64,000 bases of DNA, taken from NCBI GenBank assembly GCA_031771865.1, contig JASISA010000023.1:1550001-1614000 (forward strand), given 5' to 3'. The DNA is from Nothophaeocryptopus gaeumannii (taxonomy: Eukaryota > Ascomycota > Dothideomycetes > Mycosphaerellales > Mycosphaerellaceae). A program made the translations under genes and the position numbers. The notes beneath the pieces were generated by a model. That model was not told the DNA's origin and searched no databases. It saw nothing but the letters and a program-made list of their open reading frames with translations. Shown piece by piece: positions 11,527 to 23,441 of the stretch. Within the stretch, counting starts at the first letter, position 1. Every line of letters begins with the position of its first letter.

Positions 11527-12996
11527 TCATGAGTGGAACAGATCCCATGCTCGTTCGCAGAGACGTAGAAATTCCGCTCTCTTCTCGGCACTGCTCATGT
11601 TTGCCTTCCAATCCTCTTCCTCTTCGCCGCCGCGGACAGCGAATGTCGCTCGCTTCGGCTCAGGTCTTGAGAAGGCAGAGGGCGAACTACCGTTGTCGCG
11701 CTCATATTCATCTCGGCCTCGTCTTCGGCCGTTCATGGACTGGGTTCGAGCCAGGACATCTGGGCGGTTGTCACGCGAAGCTTGTGCACCAGCAGCGGAT
11801 TGTTGATGGCCAGAGCCTGGCATTGGTGAAGGTGGCGTAGGTGGTTGAGTACCACCATAATGTACGACCTTTGGCAGTAGCTCATCACGGCCTCCAGACA
11901 GTCCTTGCATGGCTTCCTCCGCAGATCTGAACTCCCGAGAACGGCCACTCAAAGGTGGGTGCTGATGCTCTGAGGACGGGAAGCCTGGTGATGGGACCGG
12001 AGGCTGAATGTTAGATTGACCAGGCGAATTGTTCGTGCCGTGTCGCTCGAACCGATCGTTGGCAAACACGTCCGAGATAGGTGGAAGTCGGTTGTTAGTT
12101 TGTGTTGCTGGAACGTGATGAATATGGCTCGTTTGGCTTAGACCACTGGGTCCGTGTTGGGCGTGGCGCGTGTGCGGGTACTCTCCAGGTCGAAGCCCAG
12201 TGAAAGTCTGATGTAGGGGAGCAGATTGAATCACTCTGTCATTGGCGAATTGTGTGGCAGAGGGTGCAGCGATTGATAACCCTGGCGGGGGACCTTTCCT
12301 TCTTGACGTGCCCGGTGTCCTTGCGCTAGTCTGCACACCGAACAGGGTGGTATCTTGCGTTCGAGGACCGTCGTTGTCGTGTGCGCTGCCTGGCTTTCCT
12401 CCCTTCTGCCTTGCCTCGATAATCTGTCGCTGCTGATGCCGAACATCCATACTCCGCTGCAATTGCTCCCGCATTGCTGGATCGTGTGTCGCAAATCCAG
12501 GTGACAGGCATGCGAGCCCCATTTCTTGTATAACGAGGCCCGCGGACTCCTTGGAGGTCAGCGGCGCAGACGGTCGAGCTGTTTGAGGGCCACGGCTATT
12601 GGCCATACTCGAGGAGAGATCCAGTCGCTTCGGTCGGGGTCGAGCAGACGCCAGTGCGGGTGATCCGGGCTCCTTCTTGACCTTGATCATGGGAGGCACG
12701 CCGTTGCGGAGTCTGTGCAATGTTAGCCATTCGCATGTGCCCTCATGTGAATGTAGACAAGGTGCTACGCACGAGCCTGGGGAGCTCCTTCCATTCGAGT
12801 TTGCTCCTTCTACTCTGGTTGCGCTATCGGGAGAGCCATTGCTACGCGCTCGTTTTGCGGCCGGCTGTTCTGGAGACGCAGGCGTCGGTGCCGAGGGCGG
12901 ATTGGATGGTGCAATCGAGGCGTACTGGCGCGGCGACACACGTTCAACGGACGGCGGGAGTGTAGTCGGTGGCGCGGTCGCAATGGCGGCGGACAT
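11527..12996 (-). CDS. Disordered nuclear-looking hypothetical protein
   Basis: The frame is open for 489 codons, but a good 60-nt intron (GTGCGT...GGCTAAC...GCACAG, 12772-12713) sits inside it and keeps the frame. The likely protein is therefore 469 residues. Removing it joins ..SSPGS to LRNGVPPMIKVKKEPGSP, which reads more naturally than the retained sequence. Most of the chain is low-complexity Pro/Ser/Gln with short basic patches (AAKRARSNG, ARPRPKRLD, GRRRGRDEYERD). One ordered helix is near residue 165-185 and another is the C-terminal tail SSAEKRAEFLRLCERAWDLF. There are no catalytic or zinc motifs. Nuclear location is inferred from the basic patches, and I do not recognise the family. 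Its start faces a very long geneless upstream region. Confidence 0.6.
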   Translation of the reverse strand: MSAAIATAPPTTLPPSVERVSPRQYASIAPSNPPSAPTPASPEQPAAKRARSNGSPDSATRVEGANSNGRSSPGSCVAPCLHSHEGTCEWLTLHRLRNGVPPMIKVKKEPGSPALASARPRPKRLDLSSSMANSRGPQTARPSAPLTSKESAGLVIQEMGLACLSPGFATHDPAMREQLQRSMDVRHQQRQIIEARQKGGKPGSAHDNDGPRTQDTTLFGVQTSARTPGTSRRKGPPPGLSIAAPSATQFANDRVIQSAPLHQTFTGLRPGEYPHTRHAQHGPSGLSQTSHIHHVPATQTNNRLPPISDVFANDRFERHGTNNSPGQSNIQPPVPSPGFPSSEHQHPPLSGRSREFRSAEEAMQGLSGGRDELLPKVVHYGGTQPPTPPSPMPGSGHQQSAAGAQASRDNRPDVLARTQSMNGRRRGRDEYERDNGSSPSAFSRPEPKRATFAVRGGEEEEDWKANMSSAEKRAEFLRLCERAWDLFHS

Positions 12997-15206
12997 GGTG
13001 AGCGCTCGCGGAGGGGAGGTTGACGGGGAGAAGAGATGGAGGAGGAGGAGGAGAGGTCGTCCGCGGGCGGAACGAGTCGTGCGGGTCGGCGAAGACAGAC
13101 AGAGGACGAGGTGTCAATTCTTGGGTCGGACTGCAGCGAGTGCAGCGATCAGCACTGCGGTTCACTGCTCCAGTGCTAAGTACAGCGCGCTGTGACGAAG
13201 CGGGACGCTGAGGAAGAAGGTCGCTAGCGGGCAGCAGCACGTTCGTGCTCGCCCAACAAGTCTCGTCGGTATTATCACTATTGTCGTCGTGGGAGGCGGA
13301 GAGGTGGGAGAGGGTAATAAAAGAGCGAGAGTTGCAGTGTGTGACGGGCGACTACAGTGTTACTGCTGCTGGCACGGACGCACGCCTAACGACTGACTAC
13401 CTAGACGACACTCTTCTCCCTCCGTACCAGAGCGCTGCTCTTGCGTAGCGTGAGACAGAGACTAATACAAGCGACGGGGGTAGGGGTCGCCACGATTGTG
13501 CAGAGGATGGCAGATCCTGGTCTGCAGCTCTGGGCGTGCTTCCTCTTTCGAACGGCTGTCGCGCCTGCCGCCCGCACTCCGCAGCCTGATGCCTCGTTGG
13601 GAAGGCACGGCTGTCTCTCAAACACTTGGTGCACATCCGCCATCCGCCCATCGTGCTTTCCGCTTTCCGCTTTCCGCGTCTCCACCACTCACAACGACGG
13701 TCGCCAAACCAAGCCGCATCTCCTGCCACTCATCATCATCTTCACCCTCTTCATCCACTGGCACACTGCGAGCTTGCCATCTCCTCTCCTCTTGCAGCGA
13801 GACAAGGCAAGCAAGCATGCATGCAGGCAGGCTCTTAGGCCTGTGGCTCACGACGCTCTCCCTCTCGCCGCTCGCACGTCGCGAATCCAATGTTTCATGT
13901 CTCGAACCCTGCACACGCCCGCCCTGGCTCACTTTGCCTCACACGCGCGGCTGGGCACGCCTCCTCCAATAAACCGGCCAGCTTGTACGCCGAATACCCG
14001 CAGAAGCACCACCGAGCACCATGCTTCATGCTGATACATGCCAATATTGCCCGTCGTCTTCGTTCGTCCACTGATTGACCGGCGGTCATTGACACGATTG
14101 ACACCGGCCGGTCCAAGCCGTGCCTCGCAGCTACATGATGATGACGATGATGTACATACACGTACCTACACACTAACAACACTGCTACTGACTGTCCAAC
14201 ACGCTCTCTAACGTGCGCTATCGATTTCTGTGGCTTGCCGCATCGAGAGCTGGAGCGTCCAACACAACCGTCTACTCGCTCGCCGCCGCCGCCGCAGCCA
14301 AACGGTCCGCCTCAGAGGAAAAACTTCGCCAGTCTGCAACACGAGTCGAGCGGGCGCTGCTTGTCAGCCAACCATATGAAACAGTAGCCACAGACGCTAT
14401 TGATCGAGATGCCCCACGGTCCAATGACAGCCATCCTCGCTTCGACCCTTTGAACTCTGCAACCCCTCCGTCCGCCGGTCTGCTTCACACACAACCCCGC
14501 ACAGAGCACGCACGCGCGACGATCCTGGTGCATGTGCGATTGCTGTATTGTGTGCGTGGACGGCGACGACGAGTCCACCAACAGGCCACCTCGCATTTGA
14601 GGCACTGGGGGTTTCATGCCAGACACCGCTTCCATGCTCTGCCCATGCCGACATCATCGTCCACTCCTCATTCGCCATGACGGAATTCCGGTACGTACGG
14701 TAATCATCACTACTATTTCCAGCATCGATGGTTTCAAACTCGCTGCTTTCTTCTGCGCACCACGCTTTGTCGGGAAGCGCGTGGACGAACATGCTCATCC
14801 CAATCTGGAAGTAGCCTCGATAAGCTCAAGCCTGTTCCTTGCTCTCTTGTATGCACGTCGTGCGCTACAGTACTACTACTAGTACCGCTGCCGTGGCACG
14901 CAGGTTGGCGCACTCCTCATGCATGCGTAGAAGCACTGCGGAACAACCCCTTTTCCCTTGTGTGACTTTGCGCGCTTGGAGAAACCATATGAGAGCAGTA
15001 TACACGTTTTTGGCGCTGAGCGAGCGCTTCTATGTAGGCCACCAATTTCCCTCAGGAACGAACAACACGCATGGAGAACACTTGTTTGCAAACTTACTTG
15101 GATGACTCAGCCCTTTGAAGGAGGTCGACGGTCATTTCAGCTGCACGAGCTTCAAGGGACAGCGCCCGTGGCGTGGACGTACGTGATCAAACTGCGTATT
15201 TGCGAC
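12997..15206. other. 2.2-kb region without a recognisable gene
   Basis: Upstream of the disordered-protein gene and downstream of COG1, both strands carry only overlapping low-complexity frames (the longest is 197 codons, 13441-14034) made of CT-rich or Ser/Pro/Arg-rich text with no family signal. A GATGATGAC repeat lies near 14136-14150. The region reads like a long promoter and leader. A non-coding RNA cannot be judged from sequence alone. Confidence 0.45.
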
Positions 15207-17510
15207 TCAAATTGCCTGCACGGAGGTGAGTAACCCAAACAGCAAATATGTTCGCTTCCAGTACTCGTTTGCGCTTTTGTCTAGGCGCTCGATGGCAGCA
15301 GCATCCAGATCTAGCCGCCGTTTGAGCCCTTGTACAGGTTTTCCTATCCCTGTATCGGCCCCTTCACTACTTGCTGCCAGGATACGCTGCAGGTAGAGCA
15401 CGTCGAACAGGTGCTGCATGAGCCGGTTCCTTGCCGAGTCCCGGGGAACTAGTTCTCCGTTTACTGCATCCGAGAAATCAGTTGCTGGATCGGCGGCATC
15501 AATGTGTCCATTACTCAGTCTCTCCCTGTCGCCTACGTCGATCTTCTCGACGCCAATTTGCACACCCAGCTTCTCGATCAAGTGGGCCGTCAGAGTATGA
15601 ACTGCTACGGGGCTCCAGAGATCATTGCCGACACTGGACATCTGCCGGTGGAGAGACTTCAGAAGACGAAAGACCTCTGGCGATGGCTGGACCGGCAAAG
15701 CGGGCATTCCATCCCAAAGCGTCGTGGGTGTATGCGTGCGACTCTGCATGTCTCTTGCATATTGCTTGAGAGGGCTTTCGCACACTTCTGTAGCGATTCG
15801 AAGTTGCAGAGACATGATCATTCTCCCACTAGGCCTGATAGAGTCAATGCCATCTATTTGTTGACCTAAACCATGACTGCGCCGATCTATCTCGCGTAGA
15901 ATGCGTAAGAGAAGTGCTGGACTCGTATCTGCTTCTGAAGTTTCCTCCACAAAGCGATAGACCTCCTGTAAGGCAGCCTTTGTGGCTTGATGTAGCTTCT
16001 GCTCGAGTCGTTGTGGGTCCTGCTTGTCGAGCACGATTTGCAAGGGGTCGCCATCTGTCAAGTCATCGAGGTCAAGATCTAGGTCGTCATCCCACTTTAT
16101 CGATCGCATCTTGCCAATTGCTGCTGAAATTGCGTACACTCTCTCCAGCCACCCATCCAAGACATCAATCGATTCCTCGGTGAGCTTGCTGTGTCCGTGA
16201 TGGCGCTCTTTGACAGCACCACGGAACTCGAGAGCACCACCGTTGAGGTCAACAGGGTCTGTAGCAAGATCCCATAGGCTCGGAGCTTTAACCGAAGAGT
16301 CATTCGGTCCCGCATTGGACAAGAAATTCGATATTGCGGCGCCCTGATCAGTGAGCTCTTCGATACGGACCAGGAAAGCTTCGCGAAAATCGGTCAAGGC
16401 GTCTGGGTGAGCGCCATCGCGGAGTGTGGCGTTAAGGGAGAGGTACTTGCCCAGCATGTTCTGTCGAAGGTCAAGAACAGATGAAATGTTCGTTTGAAGG
16501 GAGAGTGCTCCATTCAAGGTCTGGAGGAGGGTCGCCTGAGCCTGCTTTGCCCAGGATGATAGAGCATCTCCGACTTCTGAAGAGGAAATTGGATCGTGCC
16601 TGACCCAGAGGTGAAAATTTCGAACGTCTGCTGAAATCCACTGTGCAAATATGTCCAGACCCAGCTCCGATATCGAGTGTACATCAGCGTCTCGAATGAG
16701 GGTCCCTTTTGAAAGCTGCGACAACGAGTCCGCGAACCGTCTTGGGAATAGTTCACGCGTATCCAGGAGTGTCTGGCGGTAGAGCTCCAACATCTCCAAG
16801 AGACTGGCTTGGGCAGGATCTTCAGCTAAGCCTTGCAGCTGCTCGAAACGGACCTGTAGGAAGTATCGCAGGACGTCTTTGGGCGACGATGTTGAAATCA
16901 AAGAGTAGGCGCAGAGCGTGTTCACAGTGGCAGCCTTGCCCACACTCGGTCTGACCAAAGACCTTGCAATGTACGCCAACAGCCTCTTGCGGGTCTGTCC
17001 CAATTTCCTTCTCAAGTCCTCCAGGACCGCAGGTGGACGCGCGCCTTCAGCCAGGCTTTTGTGCAGCAGTCGCGCAAGTATCAAAAGCTTGCTCGCAAGC
17101 AAAGCGTCTTTATTCTTCTTGATGATCCTGACAGTGACTGCCAGCGCATTTTGCAGCACTTTCGTCTGCGCCATTGTCCTGAACCTCTCTTGCTCCTCCT
17201 GACCCCTCACCTTCTTCTTCATCTGCCCGTGATTGTCGGCGATCCTCTCCAGAGCCCGCGCATTGCACTTCCTCCCAATATCAGCCATGTGCGTTTCCAC
17301 ATGCTGCGTCTGCTCATCCATCTCGAGAATGCGTTCGGCCGTGCCCAAGAGATCGCGGTAGCTGGTCCCGACCAGGGAACGCAGCTTCTGGCGGTTGTCA
17401 TCGATGTTCTTGCGGAGCTGCTGCTTCAATTTACGGACGACGGGCAGTGGATACTGGAAAGCATCATCCCAGGACTCGAGGGTCTTCGCGTTCGGTGGCT
17501 GCGTCGCCAT
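15207..17510 (-). CDS. COG1: Conserved oligomeric Golgi complex subunit 1
   Basis: A single open frame of 767 residues. The N-terminus (SWDDAFQYPLPVVRKLKQQL, then KLRSLVGTSYRDLLGTAERIL) is the Vps51/COG1-type tethering domain with long coiled coil through about residue 110. The remainder is all-helical (GKYLSLNATLRDGA, LTEESIDVLDGWLERVY), as expected of COG lobe-A subunits. COG1 helps to hold the COG complex that tethers retrograde vesicles within the Golgi, and its loss disturbs glycosylation. The length is close to other filamentous-fungal COG1 proteins. It lies in tandem with GPI13, about 320 bp apart. Confidence 0.8.
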   Translation of the reverse strand: MATQPPNAKTLESWDDAFQYPLPVVRKLKQQLRKNIDDNRQKLRSLVGTSYRDLLGTAERILEMDEQTQHVETHMADIGRKCNARALERIADNHGQMKKKVRGQEEQERFRTMAQTKVLQNALAVTVRIIKKNKDALLASKLLILARLLHKSLAEGARPPAVLEDLRRKLGQTRKRLLAYIARSLVRPSVGKAATVNTLCAYSLISTSSPKDVLRYFLQVRFEQLQGLAEDPAQASLLEMLELYRQTLLDTRELFPRRFADSLSQLSKGTLIRDADVHSISELGLDIFAQWISADVRNFHLWVRHDPISSSEVGDALSSWAKQAQATLLQTLNGALSLQTNISSVLDLRQNMLGKYLSLNATLRDGAHPDALTDFREAFLVRIEELTDQGAAISNFLSNAGPNDSSVKAPSLWDLATDPVDLNGGALEFRGAVKERHHGHSKLTEESIDVLDGWLERVYAISAAIGKMRSIKWDDDLDLDLDDLTDGDPLQIVLDKQDPQRLEQKLHQATKAALQEVYRFVEETSEADTSPALLLRILREIDRRSHGLGQQIDGIDSIRPSGRMIMSLQLRIATEVCESPLKQYARDMQSRTHTPTTLWDGMPALPVQPSPEVFRLLKSLHRQMSSVGNDLWSPVAVHTLTAHLIEKLGVQIGVEKIDVGDRERLSNGHIDAADPATDFSDAVNGELVPRDSARNRLMQHLFDVLYLQRILAASSEGADTGIGKPVQGLKRRLDLDAAAIERLDKSANEYWKRTYLLFGLLTSVQAI

Positions 17511-17833
17511 GGCTTGAAGTTGACGCTGCGCTGTGCTGTTCTCCAGTTTGAGTTCAGGAAGCGAAGTCGCAGCTTACGGCCGCCAAGACCAGGGGTGATG
17601 GATTCGTTGCTTGTGAAAGTCCCGAACGGCTCAGATGACAGGACAATGATAAAAGGATGTGCGTGTGAGGAGTACGCCATGGCTTCCGCATTGAGTGAAA
17701 TGGTCTGCATGCAGAGGACGATGCAAGGGACACCCAAGGACATTAAGATTTCATCAATGCGGAACAATAGCTCGTTCATCAACCTGAGTGGTGGCATATA
17801 CTATCTATAGGCGCTCCTTCGCTATTTGACCAC

Positions 17834-20800
17834 TTATTCAGGCCATCCAAATACATCCCCGACACTGACAATGCTGCTACGCACTCCTATGAGCGCGATC
17901 AATGCTCCTATAAGCTCGACCAGCAAGAGCACAGTAATGGAGAGAAGCATTCTCGGCATGAACACCCTGTACAGCATCAGATGCCTCCTCAGCCAAGCAG
18001 CTTCGATGACGGTTGCTACCGCGATGGCTGCGTAGAACAGGATGTGTGTCGCCATGCTGCCTGCGATGCGTCCGAGTACTCCGGGATACTTAGGCGGGAC
18101 CTTCCACATCGCAATGGTGGGCACGGCGATCGCACAGAGTATTTGAGGGCCGAATGTGTTGAGTGTGACCATCAACGGACTCCAGGGATACTGTACTGTT
18201 CTCAACGGAATGAAGGCAGACTCCCACTGGATGGTAACAAGCGCTGCCTGGTGACCTGTTTTGAAGAAGTGGAAGCTTCCGAGTAGCGCCAGCACCACAG
18301 GCCCCAGGGGCGTGCGGCGAAGACTGTTCGTGTCTAGAATTTCGAACACGTTCAAGATTTGGATAAAGCACAATGCCAGAGTGCCTTGGCCCATGGGCTT
18401 CTGAACGAGCAGTAGCCCCAGAATCCATGCACAAGGGAGCAGAAAGTAGCGCGTGCCGTGAGCATTCGAATAGCCGTAGATCATTATCTTCGGCTTCGGC
18501 TTGCCAGATGACCCATTTGCCGTCACCGTAGTCAAAATGGGCGAGTCGGGATCAGAGTCTCGGAGTGCTTTTGAGTTGGCTACAGGTTCCTCGTTTACTT
18601 CTTGGTGCTTTACCATTAGCAAAGGTGATGCCCAAAGGTAAGTCGCATAACCCACGGCAAATGCCAGCGCAAGCACCACCTGCGCAATGAGCACGCGTGA
18701 GGTCTTGAGCAGGTCCTTGGACATATCGGGGAACCAATCGCCATCATCTGCTGCATCGATCGCCCAGAAAGTGGCCACCGCAATCAAGCCGAGCCGGAGC
18801 GCTATGCCTATCCAAATGACCGCAGAGCCATGGTAATTGGCACTTCTTGAGTAGAAGCTTACGGTCGCGGCTGGAAGTACTATTGCAACAGCGAAGGGTA
18901 TAAGAAGCTGCCACTTCGATGAGGTTGAGGACGTCGCTGACGCGTAGTAAGAGGATCTGCAAAAAGGCATCTGCTCTTCGCGGCAGAGTCTCGACAGGGA
19001 GCTCAATCGTGTCGCGACCAAGAACGACACAGCATTGGCAGCACCGTACTTCTTGTCCCACGAATCCTGCTGGCCAAGCGAGGAACCAAGCATGGCGAGC
19101 GCAAAAGTCGATAGCAAGAACAACAGCTGCTCATCTTCCCAGATGGTGAAAGAGTTCGAGGCGAATCCCACGCAGAGTAACACAGTGGACAACGTGCAGA
19201 GCCATCCCCAGAACGTCGTCGGAACAGGTACTTTGAGAATCTGTCGTATTGGCCAGAATCCTGAGAGCACAGCAACAATACCACCGAGAGCTGCCCCAAA
19301 TGCCGCAAGTTGCAAGACCGAAAGACTAGTCAGGCTTCCTACGAGGGCGCCAGAGACTGCACCGCTGCCTGAGCCCATCAAACCCCAGCCCAGCAGAGCA
19401 GGAGCAAGGGCCGCTCGATCCGCATGCATCGCACTTTGCGCATACATCACAATGACTGCAAAAGTCCCAATGAGAGTGACAATGCCCATTCCCATGCTGA
19501 CAAGATCAAATCTGGCCCACAGCTCTTTGCAGATGCGTAGATTCTCCGTCTGATATGCAAGAAAGGCCTCGGACGCACGCCGACTCTGCTCTTCTGAGCG
19601 CTTAGATAAAAAAGTACCCCAAATATCGTTCGCAATGTTCCAAAGCCTCTCTGTGGTTGACGAGGTCGTGTCGCCGAGCCTTCTAGCTTTGGCGTACTCG
19701 GCTTGGTAGCGGTGGATTTGCGCCGACGTGAGACGGCTGACTTGCGCGAGGTTTGCATAGTTCGGCTTCGTGGGAGAAGATGATCCGTGGAACGCATCCT
19801 CAATCGGTTGGCCGAGGTTGTTGAATGGAATTGGCAGCCCAAGGAGCAAGGAAAGTGTCGGCACCAGGTCGATCTGCGCCACTGATCGTTCTTTGGCGTG
19901 TAAAGGTGGATGCTTCGAGGCCTCATCTTTCCGTCCAAATATTCCAGCTTTCGAGTACATCCACAGCGCGGCCTGCACCTCATCGTCCGACTCGCCTCCG
20001 TGATCACCCTTCACATCCATACCATGATCACCCATGACCACTAGAAGCGTACTGTCGTCCAGAGCTTCAACAATCCGCCGAAACACGCCATCCATTTGCT
20101 TCAGTTTGTCGGTCATAACCGGATGGTCCGGTCCATATCGATGTCCAGCATGATCCACTCCGAGGTAATGACCAAAGATCACGTCCCACCTTCCACTCAT
20201 GGAAGGAGCAAGCAAAGGAAAGAGGTGCTCGTTCACTCCATTGTCCACAGTATGCAAGTCCCAAACGTTGAAGGAGTCGTACGGCCTCGTCAAGTTTGGC
20301 TCGAAGTATCCAGGAAATAGCGAATGCCATGTATCGTCTCCCAAGTGCACCACCCGCTTACCAGCCTTGTAGAGCTGCTCCACAATATTGTCCTCATCAA
20401 TCGCCGTTCCCGCAAAGTTCGATCCCGCATCTATAAAAGTAGGAAGTGTTCCAGTCGTCAATCCCTTCAGTCTCTGCAACGTTGTAGTTGGCGGGTCTGC
20501 GATGAACGGACGCAAGAACGCATTGTGCGGCTCGTTGACAGAGGTCTCGTATAGTATCGGTAGCGCATTATGGAAATGGTGTGGTTGGTCGTCTCCCTGC
20601 TTCGGCTGAAAAGGCACGGTGAAGTCGTACCGCAAAGCATCCACTATGATCACCACCGCTTTATCAAAAGACTTAGGATGCCAACAGCCGCGCTCTTGCG
20701 ATCCTGGAAGGAAGAAGCCTTCAGCATGCACTTCAGTTGGCGGTACGGCGCATTCGGATCGGTCTTGGAGGACGAGTCGGGAAAGGAGGAAGCCACTGCA

Positions 20801-21010
20801 GAAGAGGTAGATGCCTAGAGCATGAAATACACTGCATGGCGATTAGCTTAGAATCGAATCGATATGATATCTCATCTTTTGCCCGTACAAGATGAGAAGG
20901 AAGAAGGCGACAACGAGGCCATGTTGCGCCTTGAAGGTCACCGCCCGCCGCTTGTTCTCTGCCTTCAACTCCGCGGGGCCAGCGGCAGCAGTGGCCGTTC
21001 CATCGTCCAT
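17834..21010 (-). CDS. GPI13: GPI ethanolamine phosphate transferase 3 (Gpi13/PIG-O)
   Basis: Exon 1 is 21010-20889 and exon 2 is 20831-17834. The 57-nt intron is GTACGG...CTAATCGCCATGCAG. Together they give 1039 residues. Exon 1 carries the start (MDDGTATAAAGPAELK) and, spliced to exon 2, completes the first transmembrane helix (VVAFFLLIFVFHALGIYLF). The luminal alkaline-phosphatase-fold domain shows VVIIVDALRYDF, TTTLQRLKGLTTGTLPTF with the catalytic-threonine region, FGHYLGVDHAGHRYGP and VVMGDHGMD, the metal-binding set of PIG-N/O/G proteins. About a dozen membrane helices follow from residue ~430. Gpi13 adds phosphoethanolamine to the third mannose of the GPI anchor in the ER, the step that permits transfer to proteins. 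Confidence 0.9.
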
Positions 21011-21848
21011 AAGAAACCACTTATTGACCAAATCACAAGGCGAAAGGAAGAAAGACTTTATCCAGACATTATAAAGTGTACATGAGCAAGGAGAGAAAGA
21101 GGTCGGGAGGAGCGCATTGTTGTGTGGTCGAAATTCAGGCGTGAATGGCAAGTCTCACTACTTCTATCGAGGGAAGAAGCACTTCGCACATTCAGTGGCT
21201 TCACGTGGCTTTCAACAAGGATATTGCGTAGATCAAGGCCGACATCAACCACAAGTCCTTGTACATCTCGGTCGATCGGAAGCAGATTAGAGTACCACCG
21301 AGATACTGGGAATGACAGAGAATTACGTTGCAGATTTACTTCAATCAATCTATGCGCCTTGACTTCTTCATTTGTACGCTGTTTCTCACAGCCGGAAGAG
21401 CGAGTCCAGTGGTATATACACTACAACTCTACTATTGCGATGCCGAAAAGAACTCTAAAGTGAATCACCAAGCCATCTCACGAATGGATATCGTCATTCA
21501 GATCCCGTCATCAGGTGAATAAAAGGAGAGTCATGTGCCGCTCTGCCAAGAGTAACACATGAAGTAAAACACCCCTCTCCAGCTCCCGCAGCATCTTCGC
21601 ACAGCGATGCAGTTTTCGTCTTCAATCGCTTCCGAAAGTTGCCAGGCTGAAAAAGCGCCGTTGTTGAAATACATCTGGGGTCGAAACAGTAAAGGCCTCT
21701 ATCTTCGGGCCGCTCGAAACAGGTACAAAGTCGCAGACTCCAGCTCGTGCTGTCATGAGAGCTGCTGCTCATCGAAAGCGCATGAGTGGAAGAAGTTTGG
21801 TCGTAATCGTCGTTAACAACTTCGCGGCCTTTTTAGATGCCCGTCCAT
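21011..21848. other. Intergenic, no gene supported
   Basis: This is the GPI13 promoter side and the 3' region of the next minus-strand gene. Frames of up to 113 codons (21122-21463) lack motifs and are not called. Confidence 0.45.
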
Positions 21849-22394
21849 CTACAACTTTTCGTAGCCGGGCGCGTTCCTCGCTTTCTCCACCAGCCCACCG
21901 ATTCGCTCAAGGTCCAGTGATTCAAATCGCTTGTCATCGCCGTAAGCGGGTAAGCCTTCCACAGGTTCGAGGCCGACCCCGTTGTCGCCGACTCTGACGA
22001 CAACTACGCGACCTGACGTGCGCTTTCCTGCAGCATCGATCTCCTCGGGGAAGGTGATGTGAATTTCCGGGAGGGGACTTGACGGTGGGCTGTTGGAGTT
22101 CTCAATGAGAGCTTGCTTCTCCTGGTAGACGTATACAGACTCAGAAGGCCTGACCATGACTCGTCGATGCGAAGACGTGGTGGATATTGATGACGAGCGT
22201 TTCTCATCGTAGAGTGGAAGTCCAGCATCTTGCTTGCGCGATCTCCTGCGATGGCGCATGTACAGTAGGCCTGCGACGAGGAGCAATGCAAGGATCAACA
22301 GCACCAGGAGGACCACGAGTAGGTTGATCATGGTGTGGCTGACTGGTGGTTCATCGGTACCTCGTCGAACGAGGTTCGCAAAACGGATGAACAT
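21849..22394 (-). CDS. Single-pass membrane protein of unknown function
   Basis: The start MFIRFANLVRRG at 22394 is chosen over the frame opening 61 codons earlier, because the upstream part is a Thr repeat plus low-complexity text typical of a leader. The protein has 181 residues. A short lumenal or extracellular N-terminus precedes one strong helix (MINLLVVLLVLLILALLLVA, about residues 22-41). A basic stop-transfer run follows (YMRHRRRSRK), then a cytosolic tail with PSESVYVYQEKQ and LPEIHITFPEEID. There are no cysteines or catalytic motifs. The topology suggests a small plasma- or endo-membrane protein; the function is unknown. Confidence 0.6.
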   Translation of the reverse strand: MFIRFANLVRRGTDEPPVSHTMINLLVVLLVLLILALLLVAGLLYMRHRRRSRKQDAGLPLYDEKRSSSISTTSSHRRVMVRPSESVYVYQEKQALIENSNSPPSSPLPEIHITFPEEIDAAGKRTSGRVVVVRVGDNGVGLEPVEGLPAYGDDKRFESLDLERIGGLVEKARNAPGYEKL

Positions 22395-23441
22395 GTTTTG
22401 AATGATCGGGTGCGTATGGAGCAATGTCAATCGAGTGTGGCTATTATCGGTTCGTCCCTCGGTTCGCGTTCTCGTGAATGATCCCGAGTCGGTTCGTAAA
22501 GATTGTATGCCTGGGCTGTGGACGTGCAAGGCTGGTCGGGGGATGGAGGTGGTCGTAGTCGTAGTCGTAGTCGTCAAGAAACGAGTGGAATGCTAACAGG
22601 CAGCTGAATGAGTGAAGCTGCTGCTGTTGCTGTTGCTGTTGCGGATATGGAAAGGACGACTGCTCTCCCGCAAGTCTGCTCGTTCGAAGAAGTTGGTAGT
22701 TACATGGTCGATGGGCGCTGTCCGGTTCAATGTTGTGGGGCCGTGCTAACGCCCGAACAGGTATGCAATCTCGCACAGACTATATTGGCCAGCGGACATC
22801 CAATGATATGACCAAACGACCTGCAGCCGTTGCACACTCTCTGCACAGTGCACACTCTGCGCAAGATGCACAGCCGTTATTGCCTCGAGCGGACACGCCA
22901 TCCCGACTACCTGAGATGAGACGATCATCAAATAATACTGTTCATAATGGCCGACGCCGTTCGACTGCCAGACGCCTGACGCGATCGTATGATACCTCGG
23001 TAATTCTCGGCGGTACAAGAAGATATCCAAATGGCAAAGATAGTGGGTACCGCTTGTGTACCGAACTTGCCATACACCAGACCAGGACCCCTGCGAATCC
23101 AGAAGCGTCGATTCGACTTCCTCCATGTTTACGGAATCAGGGCGGCTGCAAATGCGGATGGTATCCAGCCTGCCGACTTACTTAGGGTTCGGCTCTTGAA
23201 AGGGTAATAATACTGTTTTGTGAGAAGTGCGAACAGACCGAGTGCAAGTCGATCACGACTGATGATGCGTCTATCGTACTGCTAATAATAGCCAAGATAT
23301 AGTACAAGAAATGAGCGACCTACGCCCATCCCGCTGAATATGCCACTCACTCGTCACCGAACACGCCTTTGATATGCCATCCCATTGCCGTCAACCCTGC
23401 GATAGTGCTGCGAGATATCCAAGTTCCCCGCACTCGCTGCC
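22395..23441. other. Intergenic with simple repeats
   Basis: The leader of the membrane-protein gene has a GTAGTC repeat (about 22550-22573) and a GCTGTT/CTG-type repeat (about 22617-22646). The remaining frames (for example 22746-23126 on the minus strand) have no domain. I see no gene. Confidence 0.5.

Noticed and set aside
13441..14034. A 197-codon plus-strand frame in the geneless stretch
   Set aside because: It is made of CT-rich text that is open in several frames at once. No motif, splice pattern or signal peptide supports it.
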